Assembly (NCBI GenBank): GCA_964408735.1
Contig: CAYPAX010000012.1
Location: forward strand, 1 to 63,466
Reading direction: 5' to 3'
Source: UBA7887 sp964408735
GTDB lineage: Bacteria > Pseudomonadota > Alphaproteobacteria > UBA7887
Length of the DNA: 63,466 bases
Each line of letters starts with the position of its first letter. Within the stretch, counting starts at the first letter, position 1. A program made the position numbers and the translations under genes. Under the pieces are notes generated by a model that saw only the letters and a program-made list of their open reading frames with translations, was not told where the DNA came from and did no database searches. This document shows positions 1 to 8,297 of this stretch, in pieces.

Positions 1-2489
1 CGGCGGAGCACCACGAGTCGCCGCCGGAGGTAGCGACGGCGGAGCCGGATGACCCGATCCTGGCTATGCCCTCGGGCCCGTCGATCGCGGTGCTTCCCTT
101 CGATAATCTCACCGGCGACGAGACGCGCGACTATTTCGTAGACGGCATGACCGAGGAGATCATCGCCGAGCTGACGCGGTTTCCCGATCTTTTCGTATTG
201 GCGCGCAACACGACCTTCCAGTTCAAGGACAAGGCTGTCGATGTCAGCGCGATCGGGCGCGAACTCGGGGTTGGGTATATCGTTGAAGGTAGTGTACGAA
301 TCGATGGCGATCTTGTACGAGTGACGGCGCAGATGATCGATGTCGAGACAGGTGGTCATCTATGGGCGGAGACCTACGAACGCGCCCTATCGGCACAAAG
401 CCTTTTTGGCGTTCAGGACGACATCACGGAGCGCCTCGTCGGCGTGATTGGTGGAAAACATGGCGTCCTCGCGCGCGTTGCCGAGAGGCGCGCGCACGCA
501 TTGCCGACCGCAAGCCTCAGCGCCTACGACTGCGTGTTGCGGTCCCTGGTCTATCATCATGTGCATACACAAGCGCAGCACCTGATCTCCCGCGACTGCC
601 TCGAACGGGCAATCGACCTGGACCCGAATTATGTCGATGCGCTGGCCGAGCTTGCCTATATCTATGTCGAGGAATACCGCCATGACTGGAATGTCCTGCC
701 CGACGCGATCGCGCGCGGCATGGCGATGGCGGAACGCGCGCTGATCCTGGATCCGACCCACCCTGCCGCGCATTGGGCGCTGGCGCTGGCGCATTTCTCC
801 GAAGGCAGGCTCGAGCCATTCTACATTGAGGCGGAACGGGCGATCGCGCTCAATCCCAATGATTCCGCTGTCTTGCTCTTTGCCGCGCATTTCATGGCGC
901 CGACCGGTAAGTGGCAGCGCGGGCTCGCGCTCATGCGCAAGGCGCAGTCGCTGAACCCGGCCGCGCCTGCCTGGTCCCATTTCATATTTGCCCTGGATCG
1001 GTATCGCAAAGGCGACTTTGCCGGCGCGGCGGACGAGATGAACAAAGTCACCGAGGGCGCGCCGCGGCTGCTTGCCGTGTTCGACACGGCAATTCAGGGC
1101 CAGCTCGGCAGCCCGGACGGCATCGCGCGCGAGTTGCAACGTCTCGCCTCGGTGGCTCCCGATTTCACGATCGAGGTTGCACGCCAGGAATACGTGGTCA
1201 AGCGAAACTACGAGCTGGCGCTGTTTCAAATGATCGCCGACGGCCTGCGTAAGGCTGGGGTGCCCGAAGCACCTCCAGCCCCCACCCGCCCCGTTATTGC
1301 CGTCCTCCCGTTCGACAGCATGAGCGAGGATGCCGAGCACCAGTTCTTCGCCGACGGCATTGCCGAGGACATCATCACGCGGCTGGCGCGCTTTCCCGAT
1401 ATCGGCGTGATCGCGCGCAACTCGTCGTTCCAGTACAAGGGCGAGAATGTCGACGTGCGCAGCGTCGCCGAAGAACTTGGCGCCACCTACGTGCTGGAAG
1501 GCAGCGTGCGGCGCTCGGAGAACGACATCCGCGTCATCGCCCAGCTGCTCGACGCCAAGGACGGCACCCACCTCTGGGCCGAGACATATGATCGGGATCT
1601 GTCCGCCGGCAGTGTCTTCGAGATACAGGACGATATCACCGAGCGCGTGGTGGGTGCGATCGCCAGCGCTGACAGCATTATCGCTCAGGCTGTGGTGCAT
1701 GCTTCGGAATCTAAAGCCCCCGCCGAATTGGCGAGTTACGAATGCGTGCTCCGCGCCGGCGAGTACTGGCGAGTCATTACACCCGAAGTTCACCTTCACG
1801 TACGCGATTGCCTTGAGCATGTTGTGAGCAACGAGCCGGACTATGCCCAGGCATTCGCCTTCCTCGCCTTCGTTACGATCGACGAGCTCTTATACGGCTA
1901 CAACCTACGACCGGACATGGCGCCAGCGCTGGACCGTGCGATGAGCCATGCCCAAAAAGCGATAGATATTGACCCGAACTCCGGGTGGGCTCACTTAGCG
2001 TTAGGCCACGCAGCCTTCTTTCGCAAGAATATGGGAATATTTCGTGCCGAGTACGAGCGCGCAATCGAGCTGGCGCCTAACGATACTCTCATAATTTCTG
2101 GAGTAGGCTACTTACTTGCGTACAGCGGCAATTGGGAACGTGGCATGTCTCTCATGAGGCGTGCGATCGAATTGAATCCGCACCACCAGACTTGGTATCA
2201 CATCACGTTCTTCTACGACGCCTACAGGCAAGCGCACGACGATGCCGCCCTGGCGGCCGCTCAGCGGATCAACATGCCCGGTTATTTCTGGACCCACCAA
2301 TTGCTCGCAGCGGCCTACGCTCAACTTGGCATTACGGAGAAAGCCGCCGAGTCCGCTGCCACATTGGATGAGCTGTGGCCCGGCTACTCTATCCAGACCA
2401 TGGCCAACATGCATCGGCTGTGGAACTTTGAGGAAGACGTCATCGCCCGCATGACAGACGGCCTGCGCAAGGCCGGGCTGCCGGAGTAA
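1..2489 (+). CDS. Partial cyclase-family protein with two tandem TolB-like/TPR modules
   Basis: The reading frame is open through the left edge of the window, so the first ATG at 66 is internal and the true N-terminus, probably a class III cyclase domain as in the paralogue at 6303, lies outside. The visible 828 residues hold two copies of the same module. A TolB-like domain at nt 78-430 (SIAVLPFDNLTGD, DGMTEEIIAELTRF) precedes TPR helices to about nt 1225. A second TolB-like domain starts near nt 1285 (VIAVLPFDSMSED, DGIAEDIITRLARF) and is followed by a second TPR block to the stop. In paralogues the TolB-like part links the cyclase or membrane segment to the TPRs and is presumed to bind ligands or partners. 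The duplication is unique among the family members here. The end, DGLRKAGLPE, is the family C-terminal signature. Family call is firm; function is inferred. Confidence 0.85.
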   Translation, partial: AEHHESPPEVATAEPDDPILAMPSGPSIAVLPFDNLTGDETRDYFVDGMTEEIIAELTRFPDLFVLARNTTFQFKDKAVDVSAIGRELGVGYIVEGSVRIDGDLVRVTAQMIDVETGGHLWAETYERALSAQSLFGVQDDITERLVGVIGGKHGVLARVAERRAHALPTASLSAYDCVLRSLVYHHVHTQAQHLISRDCLERAIDLDPNYVDALAELAYIYVEEYRHDWNVLPDAIARGMAMAERALILDPTHPAAHWALALAHFSEGRLEPFYIEAERAIALNPNDSAVLLFAAHFMAPTGKWQRGLALMRKAQSLNPAAPAWSHFIFALDRYRKGDFAGAADEMNKVTEGAPRLLAVFDTAIQGQLGSPDGIARELQRLASVAPDFTIEVARQEYVVKRNYELALFQMIADGLRKAGVPEAPPAPTRPVIAVLPFDSMSEDAEHQFFADGIAEDIITRLARFPDIGVIARNSSFQYKGENVDVRSVAEELGATYVLEGSVRRSENDIRVIAQLLDAKDGTHLWAETYDRDLSAGSVFEIQDDITERVVGAIASADSIIAQAVVHASESKAPAELASYECVLRAGEYWRVITPEVHLHVRDCLEHVVSNEPDYAQAFAFLAFVTIDELLYGYNLRPDMAPALDRAMSHAQKAIDIDPNSGWAHLALGHAAFFRKNMGIFRAEYERAIELAPNDTLIISGVGYLLAYSGNWERGMSLMRRAIELNPHHQTWYHITFFYDAYRQAHDDAALAAAQRINMPGYFWTHQLLAAAYAQLGITEKAAESAATLDELWPGYSIQTMANMHRLWNFEEDVIARMTDGLRKAGLPE

Positions 2490-2491
2490 GT

Positions 2492-3385
2492 CTATTTTGT
2501 CCAGCGCCGGTGCACCCAGAGCCATTGTTCCGGGTATTCGCGGATCCAGGCCTCGAAGCGGGCGTTGATGGTGGTCATCAGGGCGAGCACGTCCGCTTGC
2601 TTGTCGCCGCTGTCGGGCAGGGGCAAGGGTTCTTCGAACTCGAGGCGGAAGTGGGCGCCGTGCAGGCGCACGATGCGCGCGGGGATCACGGGTACCCGGT
2701 ATCGCAAAGCCAGCTCGGCAATGGTTGGTGCGGTCATGGCATCGTGGCCGAAGAAAGGCACGGCGATGCCTTCGTTGTAGCGCTGGTCGGCCATGATGGC
2801 GAGGTGGTCGCCGCGCTTGAGCATGGCCATCAGGCTGCGTAAGCCCCGCCCGCTCTTGGGCTGGTATGAGCCGCCGACGGGCGCGCGCGCGGCCATGATG
2901 AGGCGGTCGACGCGCGCGTTGTTGGCGGGCCGGTAGAGCTGGCCGAGCGTCATGCCGCGCCGCGTCGCGCCGAGCAGGCCGAGCTCCCAGTTGCCGATAT
3001 GGCCGGTGAAGAAGATGCAGCCGATGCCGTCGTCGCGCAGGGTCTCGATGATCTCGGCATTCTGCACCACGAGGTGATCGTCGCCGTCGTCGTAGGGCTC
3101 GAATTCGCCGAGATGGGGATATTCGGCGAAGACGCGGCCGAGATGATCCCACATGCGCCCGAGAATGCGCGCGCGCGCGGCCGCGTCAAGCTCGGGCATT
3201 GCCATGGCAAGGTTCACCGCCGCGCGGCGGTTGAGCTTCAGCCGCGGGCCGATGCGCCGACCGAGCCAGCCGCCTAGGCCTGAGGCGCGGTCGAGCGGCA
3301 AGGCGGCGAACAGGCCGAACAGCGCGCGCACCAGCAGATACTCGGCGAAATAGCGCAGGCGCTTGGCCGGGCCGGGCTCAGCCAT
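2492..3385 (-). CDS. Lipid A biosynthesis lauroyl/myristoyl-type acyltransferase (LpxL/LpxM/HtrB family)
   Basis: Product of 297 aa. Members of this family transfer a secondary fatty acyl chain to Kdo-lipid IVA at the inner face of the cytoplasmic membrane. The catalytic HX4E motif is visible as H129 and E134 in FFTGHIGNWELG, followed by the conserved ADQRYNEGIAVPFFG region around residues 200-215. An N-terminal hydrophobic stretch at residues 14-30 fits membrane association. The ATG at 3385 is chosen because it overlaps the lpxK stop by 8 nt (ATGGCTGA) and starts at the usual family N-terminus; an in-frame start at 3454 would lie deep inside lpxK. It is the last gene of a waaA-lpxK-acyltransferase operon. 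Which acyl position it modifies cannot be read from sequence. Confidence 0.9.
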   Translation of the reverse strand: MAEPGPAKRLRYFAEYLLVRALFGLFAALPLDRASGLGGWLGRRIGPRLKLNRRAAVNLAMAMPELDAAARARILGRMWDHLGRVFAEYPHLGEFEPYDDGDDHLVVQNAEIIETLRDDGIGCIFFTGHIGNWELGLLGATRRGMTLGQLYRPANNARVDRLIMAARAPVGGSYQPKSGRGLRSLMAMLKRGDHLAIMADQRYNEGIAVPFFGHDAMTAPTIAELALRYRVPVIPARIVRLHGAHFRLEFEEPLPLPDSGDKQADVLALMTTINARFEAWIREYPEQWLWVHRRWTK

Positions 3386-4346
3386 CGGTCCCGAGCCCCG
3401 CCAGAATTTCGTCGAGCGCGGCCTCGTCGTCCCAGGCCACGGCGACCCCCACAACCTCTACCCAATCTTGCATATGCGCCGGCAGGCGGACATAGTCTTT
3501 TGCTGTGGTCACCAGAGCCGCATCGAGCTTGGTGGCCTTGTCCAGCAGCACCATGATCTCGTGCTCGCGATAGGCGTGGTGGTCGGCGAAGGCATGCCGG
3601 CCCAGCACCTCGCAGCCCATGTCGTCGAGGGTGGCGAAGAACTTCTGCGGCTGGCCGATGCCGGCGAAGGCCACCACCGCCTTGCCGGCAACCGGACTTG
3701 CCTCGGGCGCCAGGCGCGCGCTCAGCAACGGCAAGGTTTCCGCGAGCTCTTGGCCGAGGCCGCTGTTGTCCTCGCCCAGCAACACAGCCGCGTCGGCCCG
3801 CGCCAGGCCCTCGGCGACGCTTTCGCGCAAGGGCCCGGCGGGCAGCAGGCGGCGATTGCCGAAGCCTTGATCGCCGTCGACCACGACCAGGGCCAGATCC
3901 TTGACCAGGGCCTGGTTCTGGTGGCCGTCGTCGAGCAGGATCGCCTCGGCACCGGCGCCAATGGCGGCGCGGGCGCCGGCGGCGCGGTCGCGTGCCACCC
4001 AGGTCGGCGCGGCGCGGGCCAGCAGCAGCGGCTCGTCGCCGACCTCCGCCGCGGTGTGGCGATCGGGGTCGACGCGCAAGGGTCCGCGCTCGCGCCCGCC
4101 ATAGCCCCGGCTCAGCAAATGCGCCCGCCGGCCGCGGGCTGCAAGGCGCTGGGCCAGGCTTATGGCCACCGGCGTCTTGCCGGCGCCGCCCGCCACCAGA
4201 TTGCCGATCGAAAGCACGGGCACGCTCGCCCGCCACGGCCGCGCCGCTTGGCGGCGGCGCCGCGCTGCCCAGCCATAGACCGTCGCGGCAGGCGACAGCA
4301 GCTGCGGCCAAATCCCATCCTCCTGCCAGAAGTCCGGTGCCCGCAC
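3378..4346 (-). CDS. lpxK: Tetraacyldisaccharide 4'-kinase
   Basis: Product of 322 aa. LpxK phosphorylates the 4' position of tetraacyldisaccharide 1-phosphate to give lipid IVA at the cytoplasmic side of the inner membrane. The P-loop is GNLVAGGAGKTPVA at about residues 49-61. Other family landmarks follow, including LLSRGYGGRERG, DDGHQNQAL, and FAGIGQPQKFF near the C-terminal third. The GTG at 4346 is preferred because the product then begins VRAPDFWQEDG, matching the family N-terminus (xxAPxFW), 7 nt after the waaA stop. The AAGG just upstream is too close for a classical ribosome binding site, so translation may be coupled to waaA. The 3' end overlaps the acyltransferase start by 8 nt. 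Confidence 0.92.
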   Translation of the reverse strand: MRAPDFWQEDGIWPQLLSPAATVYGWAARRRRQAARPWRASVPVLSIGNLVAGGAGKTPVAISLAQRLAARGRRAHLLSRGYGGRERGPLRVDPDRHTAAEVGDEPLLLARAAPTWVARDRAAGARAAIGAGAEAILLDDGHQNQALVKDLALVVVDGDQGFGNRRLLPAGPLRESVAEGLARADAAVLLGEDNSGLGQELAETLPLLSARLAPEASPVAGKAVVAFAGIGQPQKFFATLDDMGCEVLGRHAFADHHAYREHEIMVLLDKATKLDAALVTTAKDYVRLPAHMQDWVEVVGVAVAWDDEAALDEILAGLGTDG

Positions 4347-4353
4347 CCTTCGG

Positions 4354-5625
4354 TCAGCCTTTGTCGCGCACCGGCAGATAGGGCGCGAGGGCGGCCATGA
4401 CGTCCTCGAGCACATCGGCGCGCGAGTCGGTCACGCCTTTCTGGCGCTGTACCAGCTCGGCGCGGCGCTCGGTGTCGCGCAACAACTTTCCGACGCTGCT
4501 GGCAAGCTGATGGGCGTCGGCCACCGTGCGCAGGGCGTCGGCCTCGGTCAAATCCTCCGCCACCTCGGTGAAGTTGGCCAGGTCGGGCCCGCAGACCACG
4601 GCGGCGCCGAGCTGGATGGGCTCGATGATGTTGTGGCCGCCGACCGAGACCAAGGTGCCGCCGACAAAGGCCACGGGCGCGATGCGATAGAACAGGCCGA
4701 GCTCGCCGAGGGTGTCCGCGAGGTAGATCTGGTGCCGCGCCTCTATGAGGTCGGCGGCGGTGCGCCGGGCCACGCCATAGCCGCGCGCCTCGGCCGCGGC
4801 CGCCACCTCGTCGCCGCGCTCGGGATGACGCGGCACGAGGATCGTCAGCACTTCGGGCAGGCGCTCGGCAAGCGCCGCATGGGCATCGAGCACGGCGGTC
4901 TCTTCCGCCCCGGCATGGGTGCTGGCGGCGACCCAGAGCGGCCGGCCGCCGATCTGGCGCTGCAGGGCCATCAGCTCGTGATGCTCCGCCGCCAGCGGCG
5001 GGCTGGCATATTTCAGGGTGCTGGTGACCGAGACCGAGCTCGCGCCGAGGGTGCGGAAGCGCTCCGCATTGGCCTCGGTCTGGGCCAGTACCAGCTTGAA
5101 ACAGCCGAGCACGCGGCGGATCAGCCCCGGCGCATGCCGCCAGCGGGCTTGCGAGGCGTCGGAGATACGCGCCTGGATCAGCACCATCGGCACCCCCCGC
5201 GCGGCGGTCGCCGTGACCAGATTGGGCCAGAGCTCGGATTCGACCCAGACCGCGAAATCCGGCTGCCAGTGGTCGAGAAAAGCGCTCACGGCGGCCGGAA
5301 TGTCGGCCGGCACGAACTGGTGAATGACGCCCGCCGGCAGCCGCTTGGCCAGCATCGCCGCCGAGTTGACCGTGCCGCTGGTGACCAGGATGGAAAACCT
5401 GCGCCGCTCCTGCAGGCGTTCGACCAGCGGCACGATCGAGGTCGCCTCGCCGACGCTGGCGGCGTGCAGCCAGACCAACTTGCCGTCGGGCCGCACCGCA
5501 CCGGCCCGGCCCAGGCGCTCGCCAAGGCGCTCCGCGTCCTCCTTGCCTTCTGCGGCGCGGCGGCGCAGATGCCTGCGGATCAGCGGCGCGCCAAGCGCCG
5601 TCAGCGCGCGGTAGAGTGCCAGCAT
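4354..5625 (-). CDS. waaA: 3-deoxy-D-manno-octulosonic acid (Kdo) transferase
   Basis: Product of 423 aa, normal for WaaA/KdtA. It transfers Kdo from CMP-Kdo to lipid IVA. The N-terminal glycosyltransferase domain carries LVWLHAASVGEATS at about residues 47-60 (the Glu of SVGE is the conserved catalytic base of the family) and FAVWVESELWPNLV. The C-terminal Rossmann half carries FVGGTLVSVGGHNIIEPI near residue 315, the typical nucleotide-sugar site. ATG at 5625 is chosen because GGGGCAAGG lies just upstream and the product begins MLALYRALT, the family N-terminus; a start at 5688 would add 21 unrelated residues. First gene of the three-gene lipid A/Kdo operon. Confidence 0.94.
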   Translation of the reverse strand: MLALYRALTALGAPLIRRHLRRRAAEGKEDAERLGERLGRAGAVRPDGKLVWLHAASVGEATSIVPLVERLQERRRFSILVTSGTVNSAAMLAKRLPAGVIHQFVPADIPAAVSAFLDHWQPDFAVWVESELWPNLVTATAARGVPMVLIQARISDASQARWRHAPGLIRRVLGCFKLVLAQTEANAERFRTLGASSVSVTSTLKYASPPLAAEHHELMALQRQIGGRPLWVAASTHAGAEETAVLDAHAALAERLPEVLTILVPRHPERGDEVAAAAEARGYGVARRTAADLIEARHQIYLADTLGELGLFYRIAPVAFVGGTLVSVGGHNIIEPIQLGAAVVCGPDLANFTEVAEDLTEADALRTVADAHQLASSVGKLLRDTERRAELVQRQKGVTDSRADVLEDVMAALAPYLPVRDKG

Positions 5626-5743
5626 GCCTTGCCCCCAAGCGGATCGATCGTGTGCGTGCTCACTTGCGAAATTCCTCGCCAACCCCATCTTCTAGACCGA
5701 GCCCGCCGTGTGCGGTCCCGTGCCTAAGAATAAGGGGAATACC

Positions 5744-6232
5744 ATGCGTAGTCTTGTCATTTTGGCAGCCCTGCTGCTGCCGCTATCGGCGGCCAGCGCG
5801 CAACAGACCACTGTCATGGACGAGGCGCTGGGCCGCGTCTTCACGGAAATCGAGCGCCAGGTCATCGAGGACTATTACGGCGGCCGCTCCGGCGTGCACG
5901 ATGATGACGATGACGACGACCAGGGCAATCGCGGTGGCCGCGGCAAAAACAAGGGCAACAAGAACCGCGGCAATGCCGGCAATGGCAGCGGCGACCTGCC
6001 GCCTGGCCTGGCCAAGCGCGACGAGCTGCCGCCGGGCCTCGAGCGCCAGCTGGAGCGCAACGGCACCCTGCCGCCGGGTCTCGCCAAGCGCAACCTGCCC
6101 GACGACCTGCGCGCCCGCCTGATCGACCCGAACGACGGCACCGATCGCCAGATCATCGGCACCGACGTGCTGTTGGTCGACACCGCCACCGGCGTCATCC
6201 TCGATATCCTGCGCGACGTGGTGACACCGTAA
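5744..6232 (+). CDS. Secreted CigR-like protein with LPPGL repeats
   Basis: Product of 162 aa with a clear signal peptide (MRSLVILAALLLPLSAASAQ). After an acidic run of seven Asp (about residues 48-54) and a Gly/Asn/Lys/Arg-rich stretch come three LPPGL motifs spaced by basic residues. The C-terminal domain contains IIGTDVLLVDTATGVILDIL. This order resembles the family annotated as anti-virulence regulator CigR; outside Salmonella the role is unknown and virulence is not implied. The ATG at 5744 has AAGGGG upstream and starts the signal peptide. It is divergent from waaA and precedes the cyclase gene at 6303. Periplasmic or membrane-bound location is likely. Confidence 0.72.
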   Translation: MRSLVILAALLLPLSAASAQQTTVMDEALGRVFTEIERQVIEDYYGGRSGVHDDDDDDDQGNRGGRGKNKGNKNRGNAGNGSGDLPPGLAKRDELPPGLERQLERNGTLPPGLAKRNLPDDLRARLIDPNDGTDRQIIGTDVLLVDTATGVILDILRDVVTP

Positions 6233-6241
6233 CTGCGCGGC

Positions 6242-6270
6242 TTGAGATGCGCCGCGGCTGGGATTAGGCT
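6242..6270 (+). promoter_or_regulatory. Putative sigma70-type promoter for the cyclase gene at 6303
   Basis: TTGAGA at 6242-6247 is separated by 17 nt from TAGGCT at 6265-6270, followed by CGG. The same pattern, TTGAGA-N17-TAAGCT then CGG, lies ahead of the next cyclase gene. Position and shared spacing support a promoter; no transcript start is known. Confidence 0.5.
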
Positions 6271-6302
6271 CGGTCCGCAGGCCCACGAGGTCGGGGGACC
6301 TG

Positions 6303-8198
6303 ATGGCGGAGCGTGATGTAAGGCAGCGCCTGGCGGCGATACTGGCGGCGGATGTCGCGGGCTATTCGCGCCTGATGGGTGACGACGAGCGCGCCACCAT
6401 CGACGCGCTGAATGCCTGTCGCGACATTTTCCGAAGCGCGATCGAAAGCCATGCCGGGCGCGTGGTCGACATGGCGGGCGACAGCGTGCTGGCGGTTTTC
6501 GACACCGCCATCGGCGCGGCCGAGGCGGCGCTTGCGGCACAAGCGGCGCTTGCCGCGTTCAATACGGACATTCCCGAAGGCCGCCGCATGCGCTACCGCA
6601 TCGGTTTGAATACCGGCGACATCCACGAGCAGGACGACGGCACGGTCTATGGCGACGGCGTGAACATCGCCGCGCGACTCGAAGCGATAGCCGAGCCCGG
6701 CGGCATTTGTGTTTCCGACAAGGTGCAGTTGGAATTGCACAGCAAGCCCGACCTCAGCTTTGTCGATGCCGGCAGCCACGAGGTCAAGAATATCGCCGAG
6801 CCGGTACGGGCATTTGCGGTACTGCCGGGCACCGCCACCGGCGAGGCGCCGAAAGACCGCGCAAGTCGTCTCGGCCTGCCGGCGTTGATGGCCGGTGGCG
6901 CGTTTGCGGTGGCGGTCATTTTCGCTGCCTATTTGTTTCTGGACAGCGGTACGGACGCGCCTGTAGATCCCGTGCTTGCGATGCCCGACGGGCCGTCGAT
7001 CGTGGTCTTGCCGTTCAAGAATCTCTCGGGCGATCCTGAGCAGGACTATTTCGTCGATGGCCTGACCACGGATATCACCAACGCCTTTACCGCCTTCTCG
7101 CTGCGCGTGATCGGCAGCGGCTCGGCCGCGGTCTACGCCGACAAGCAAGATGACGTCTCGGCCATCGCTGCGGCGCTTGGCGTGCGCTACCTGGTCAAGG
7201 GATCGGTGCGGCGGCTGGGCGATCAATTGCGCATCAGTATCGAGTTGGTGGATGGCCAGGATGGCGCCAACTTCTGGGGTGAAAGCTTCGACGCTGATTT
7301 GTTGGGTGACGATCTCTTTGCCACCATGGACCAGGTTGTCGCCGCGGTCGTCGACCAGATCGCGGGATCATATGGCGCCATCAATCGAACGCGGTTTGTT
7401 GGCCTCGCCGATCGCGCGCCGGAAACCCTGAGTGCCTACGAATGCCGTTTGCGGTGGTTCCAATACGAGCGGACCTTCTCGGTGGAGGATCATATCGGAT
7501 TGATCGCCTGTCTCGAGAGCGCGCTCCAGGACGACCCCGGCTACGTTGTCGGCTGGGCCACACTCGCCTTGATCTACGGCAACGACTATCAGTTTGGTTT
7601 TGGTCACGTCGAGAACGCCCAGGAGCGCGCCCACGAGGCGGCGCAAAAGGCGGTAATGCTCGATCCGAGCAGCGCCAGAGCGCAATATGCCATGGGCTGG
7701 GCGCATTACGTCTCGGGACGGCGTGACGACTTTCTCAGCGCGGTACAAGAGGCGGTCCGGCTCAATCCCAACGACTCCGGCGTGCTCGGGTTCGCTGGTC
7801 CGCACATGATCTGGGCCGGCGAGGAGGAGCGCGGCAAAGAGCTGCTCGACAAGGCGTGGCGGCTGAACCCGCACTATCCGCCGTGGCAGAACATTGGCTA
7901 CGCGGACTATCACGCCATGCGCGGCGAAGACGAAGAGGCGCTGGACTATATCGAGCGATGCCTTGCCGAGCAGCGAACCAATCCCGGCGCTTTGTTCATG
8001 CGCATAGCCTTGCTCGGCCACCTCGGGCGCGGTGAGGAGGCGGCGGAGTCTATGGCTCTGTTCGTCGAGACTTGGCCCGATTTCGCCGCCGACGTGAGAG
8101 CATGGCTGGGCCGCTATCAGATGGATGGCGCGAAGATCGATCGCTACCTCGAAGGCGCGCGCAAGGCGGGCTTCGTGGCGCCCGACAGCGTGAATTGA
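6303..8198 (+). CDS. Class III cyclase with membrane anchor, TolB-like and TPR domains
   Basis: Product of 631 aa. The N-terminal class III nucleotide cyclase domain (residues about 5-170) has the first metal Asp in ILAADVAGYSRLMG, the second metal Asp in DMAGDSVLAVF, and the transition-state Asn and Arg in GDGVNIAARLE. A single TM helix follows near residues 193-215. A TolB-like domain then begins at SIVVLPFKNLSGD (about 236), and TPR repeats run from about 390 to the end. The residue four before the second metal Asp, Lys in typical adenylate cyclases, is Asp here, so the substrate is uncertain. The central TolB-like domain is more divergent than in paralogues (VIGSGSAAVYADKQDD replaces the usual IARNSSF segment). 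GGGGGA precedes the ATG. Likely product is cAMP or another cyclic nucleotide; the sensed signal is unknown. Confidence 0.88.
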   Translation: MAERDVRQRLAAILAADVAGYSRLMGDDERATIDALNACRDIFRSAIESHAGRVVDMAGDSVLAVFDTAIGAAEAALAAQAALAAFNTDIPEGRRMRYRIGLNTGDIHEQDDGTVYGDGVNIAARLEAIAEPGGICVSDKVQLELHSKPDLSFVDAGSHEVKNIAEPVRAFAVLPGTATGEAPKDRASRLGLPALMAGGAFAVAVIFAAYLFLDSGTDAPVDPVLAMPDGPSIVVLPFKNLSGDPEQDYFVDGLTTDITNAFTAFSLRVIGSGSAAVYADKQDDVSAIAAALGVRYLVKGSVRRLGDQLRISIELVDGQDGANFWGESFDADLLGDDLFATMDQVVAAVVDQIAGSYGAINRTRFVGLADRAPETLSAYECRLRWFQYERTFSVEDHIGLIACLESALQDDPGYVVGWATLALIYGNDYQFGFGHVENAQERAHEAAQKAVMLDPSSARAQYAMGWAHYVSGRRDDFLSAVQEAVRLNPNDSGVLGFAGPHMIWAGEEERGKELLDKAWRLNPHYPPWQNIGYADYHAMRGEDEEALDYIERCLAEQRTNPGALFMRIALLGHLGRGEEAAESMALFVETWPDFAADVRAWLGRYQMDGAKIDRYLEGARKAGFVAPDSVN

Positions 8199-8251
8199 CG
8201 CGACCGCAAGCCATGCCGTGTTGCGTCGTCAGTCTGATGTGGCGCCGCAAC

Positions 8252-8280
8252 TTGAGATAGGCTGACGGTGCCGCTAAGCT
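8252..8280 (+). promoter_or_regulatory. Putative sigma70-type promoter for the cyclase gene at 8298
   Basis: TTGAGA at 8252-8257, a 17-nt spacer, then TAAGCT at 8275-8280, followed by CGG. This mirrors the element ahead of the paralogue at 6303. The predicted start site falls only a few bases before the ATG at 8298, so the leader would be very short. Confidence 0.48.
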
Positions 8281-8297
8281 CGGCTCAGTGGGGCGGT

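Noticed and set aside
387..1820. 477-codon open frame on the minus strand
   Set aside because: Antisense to the TolB/TPR gene, crosses both modules and shows no family pattern.
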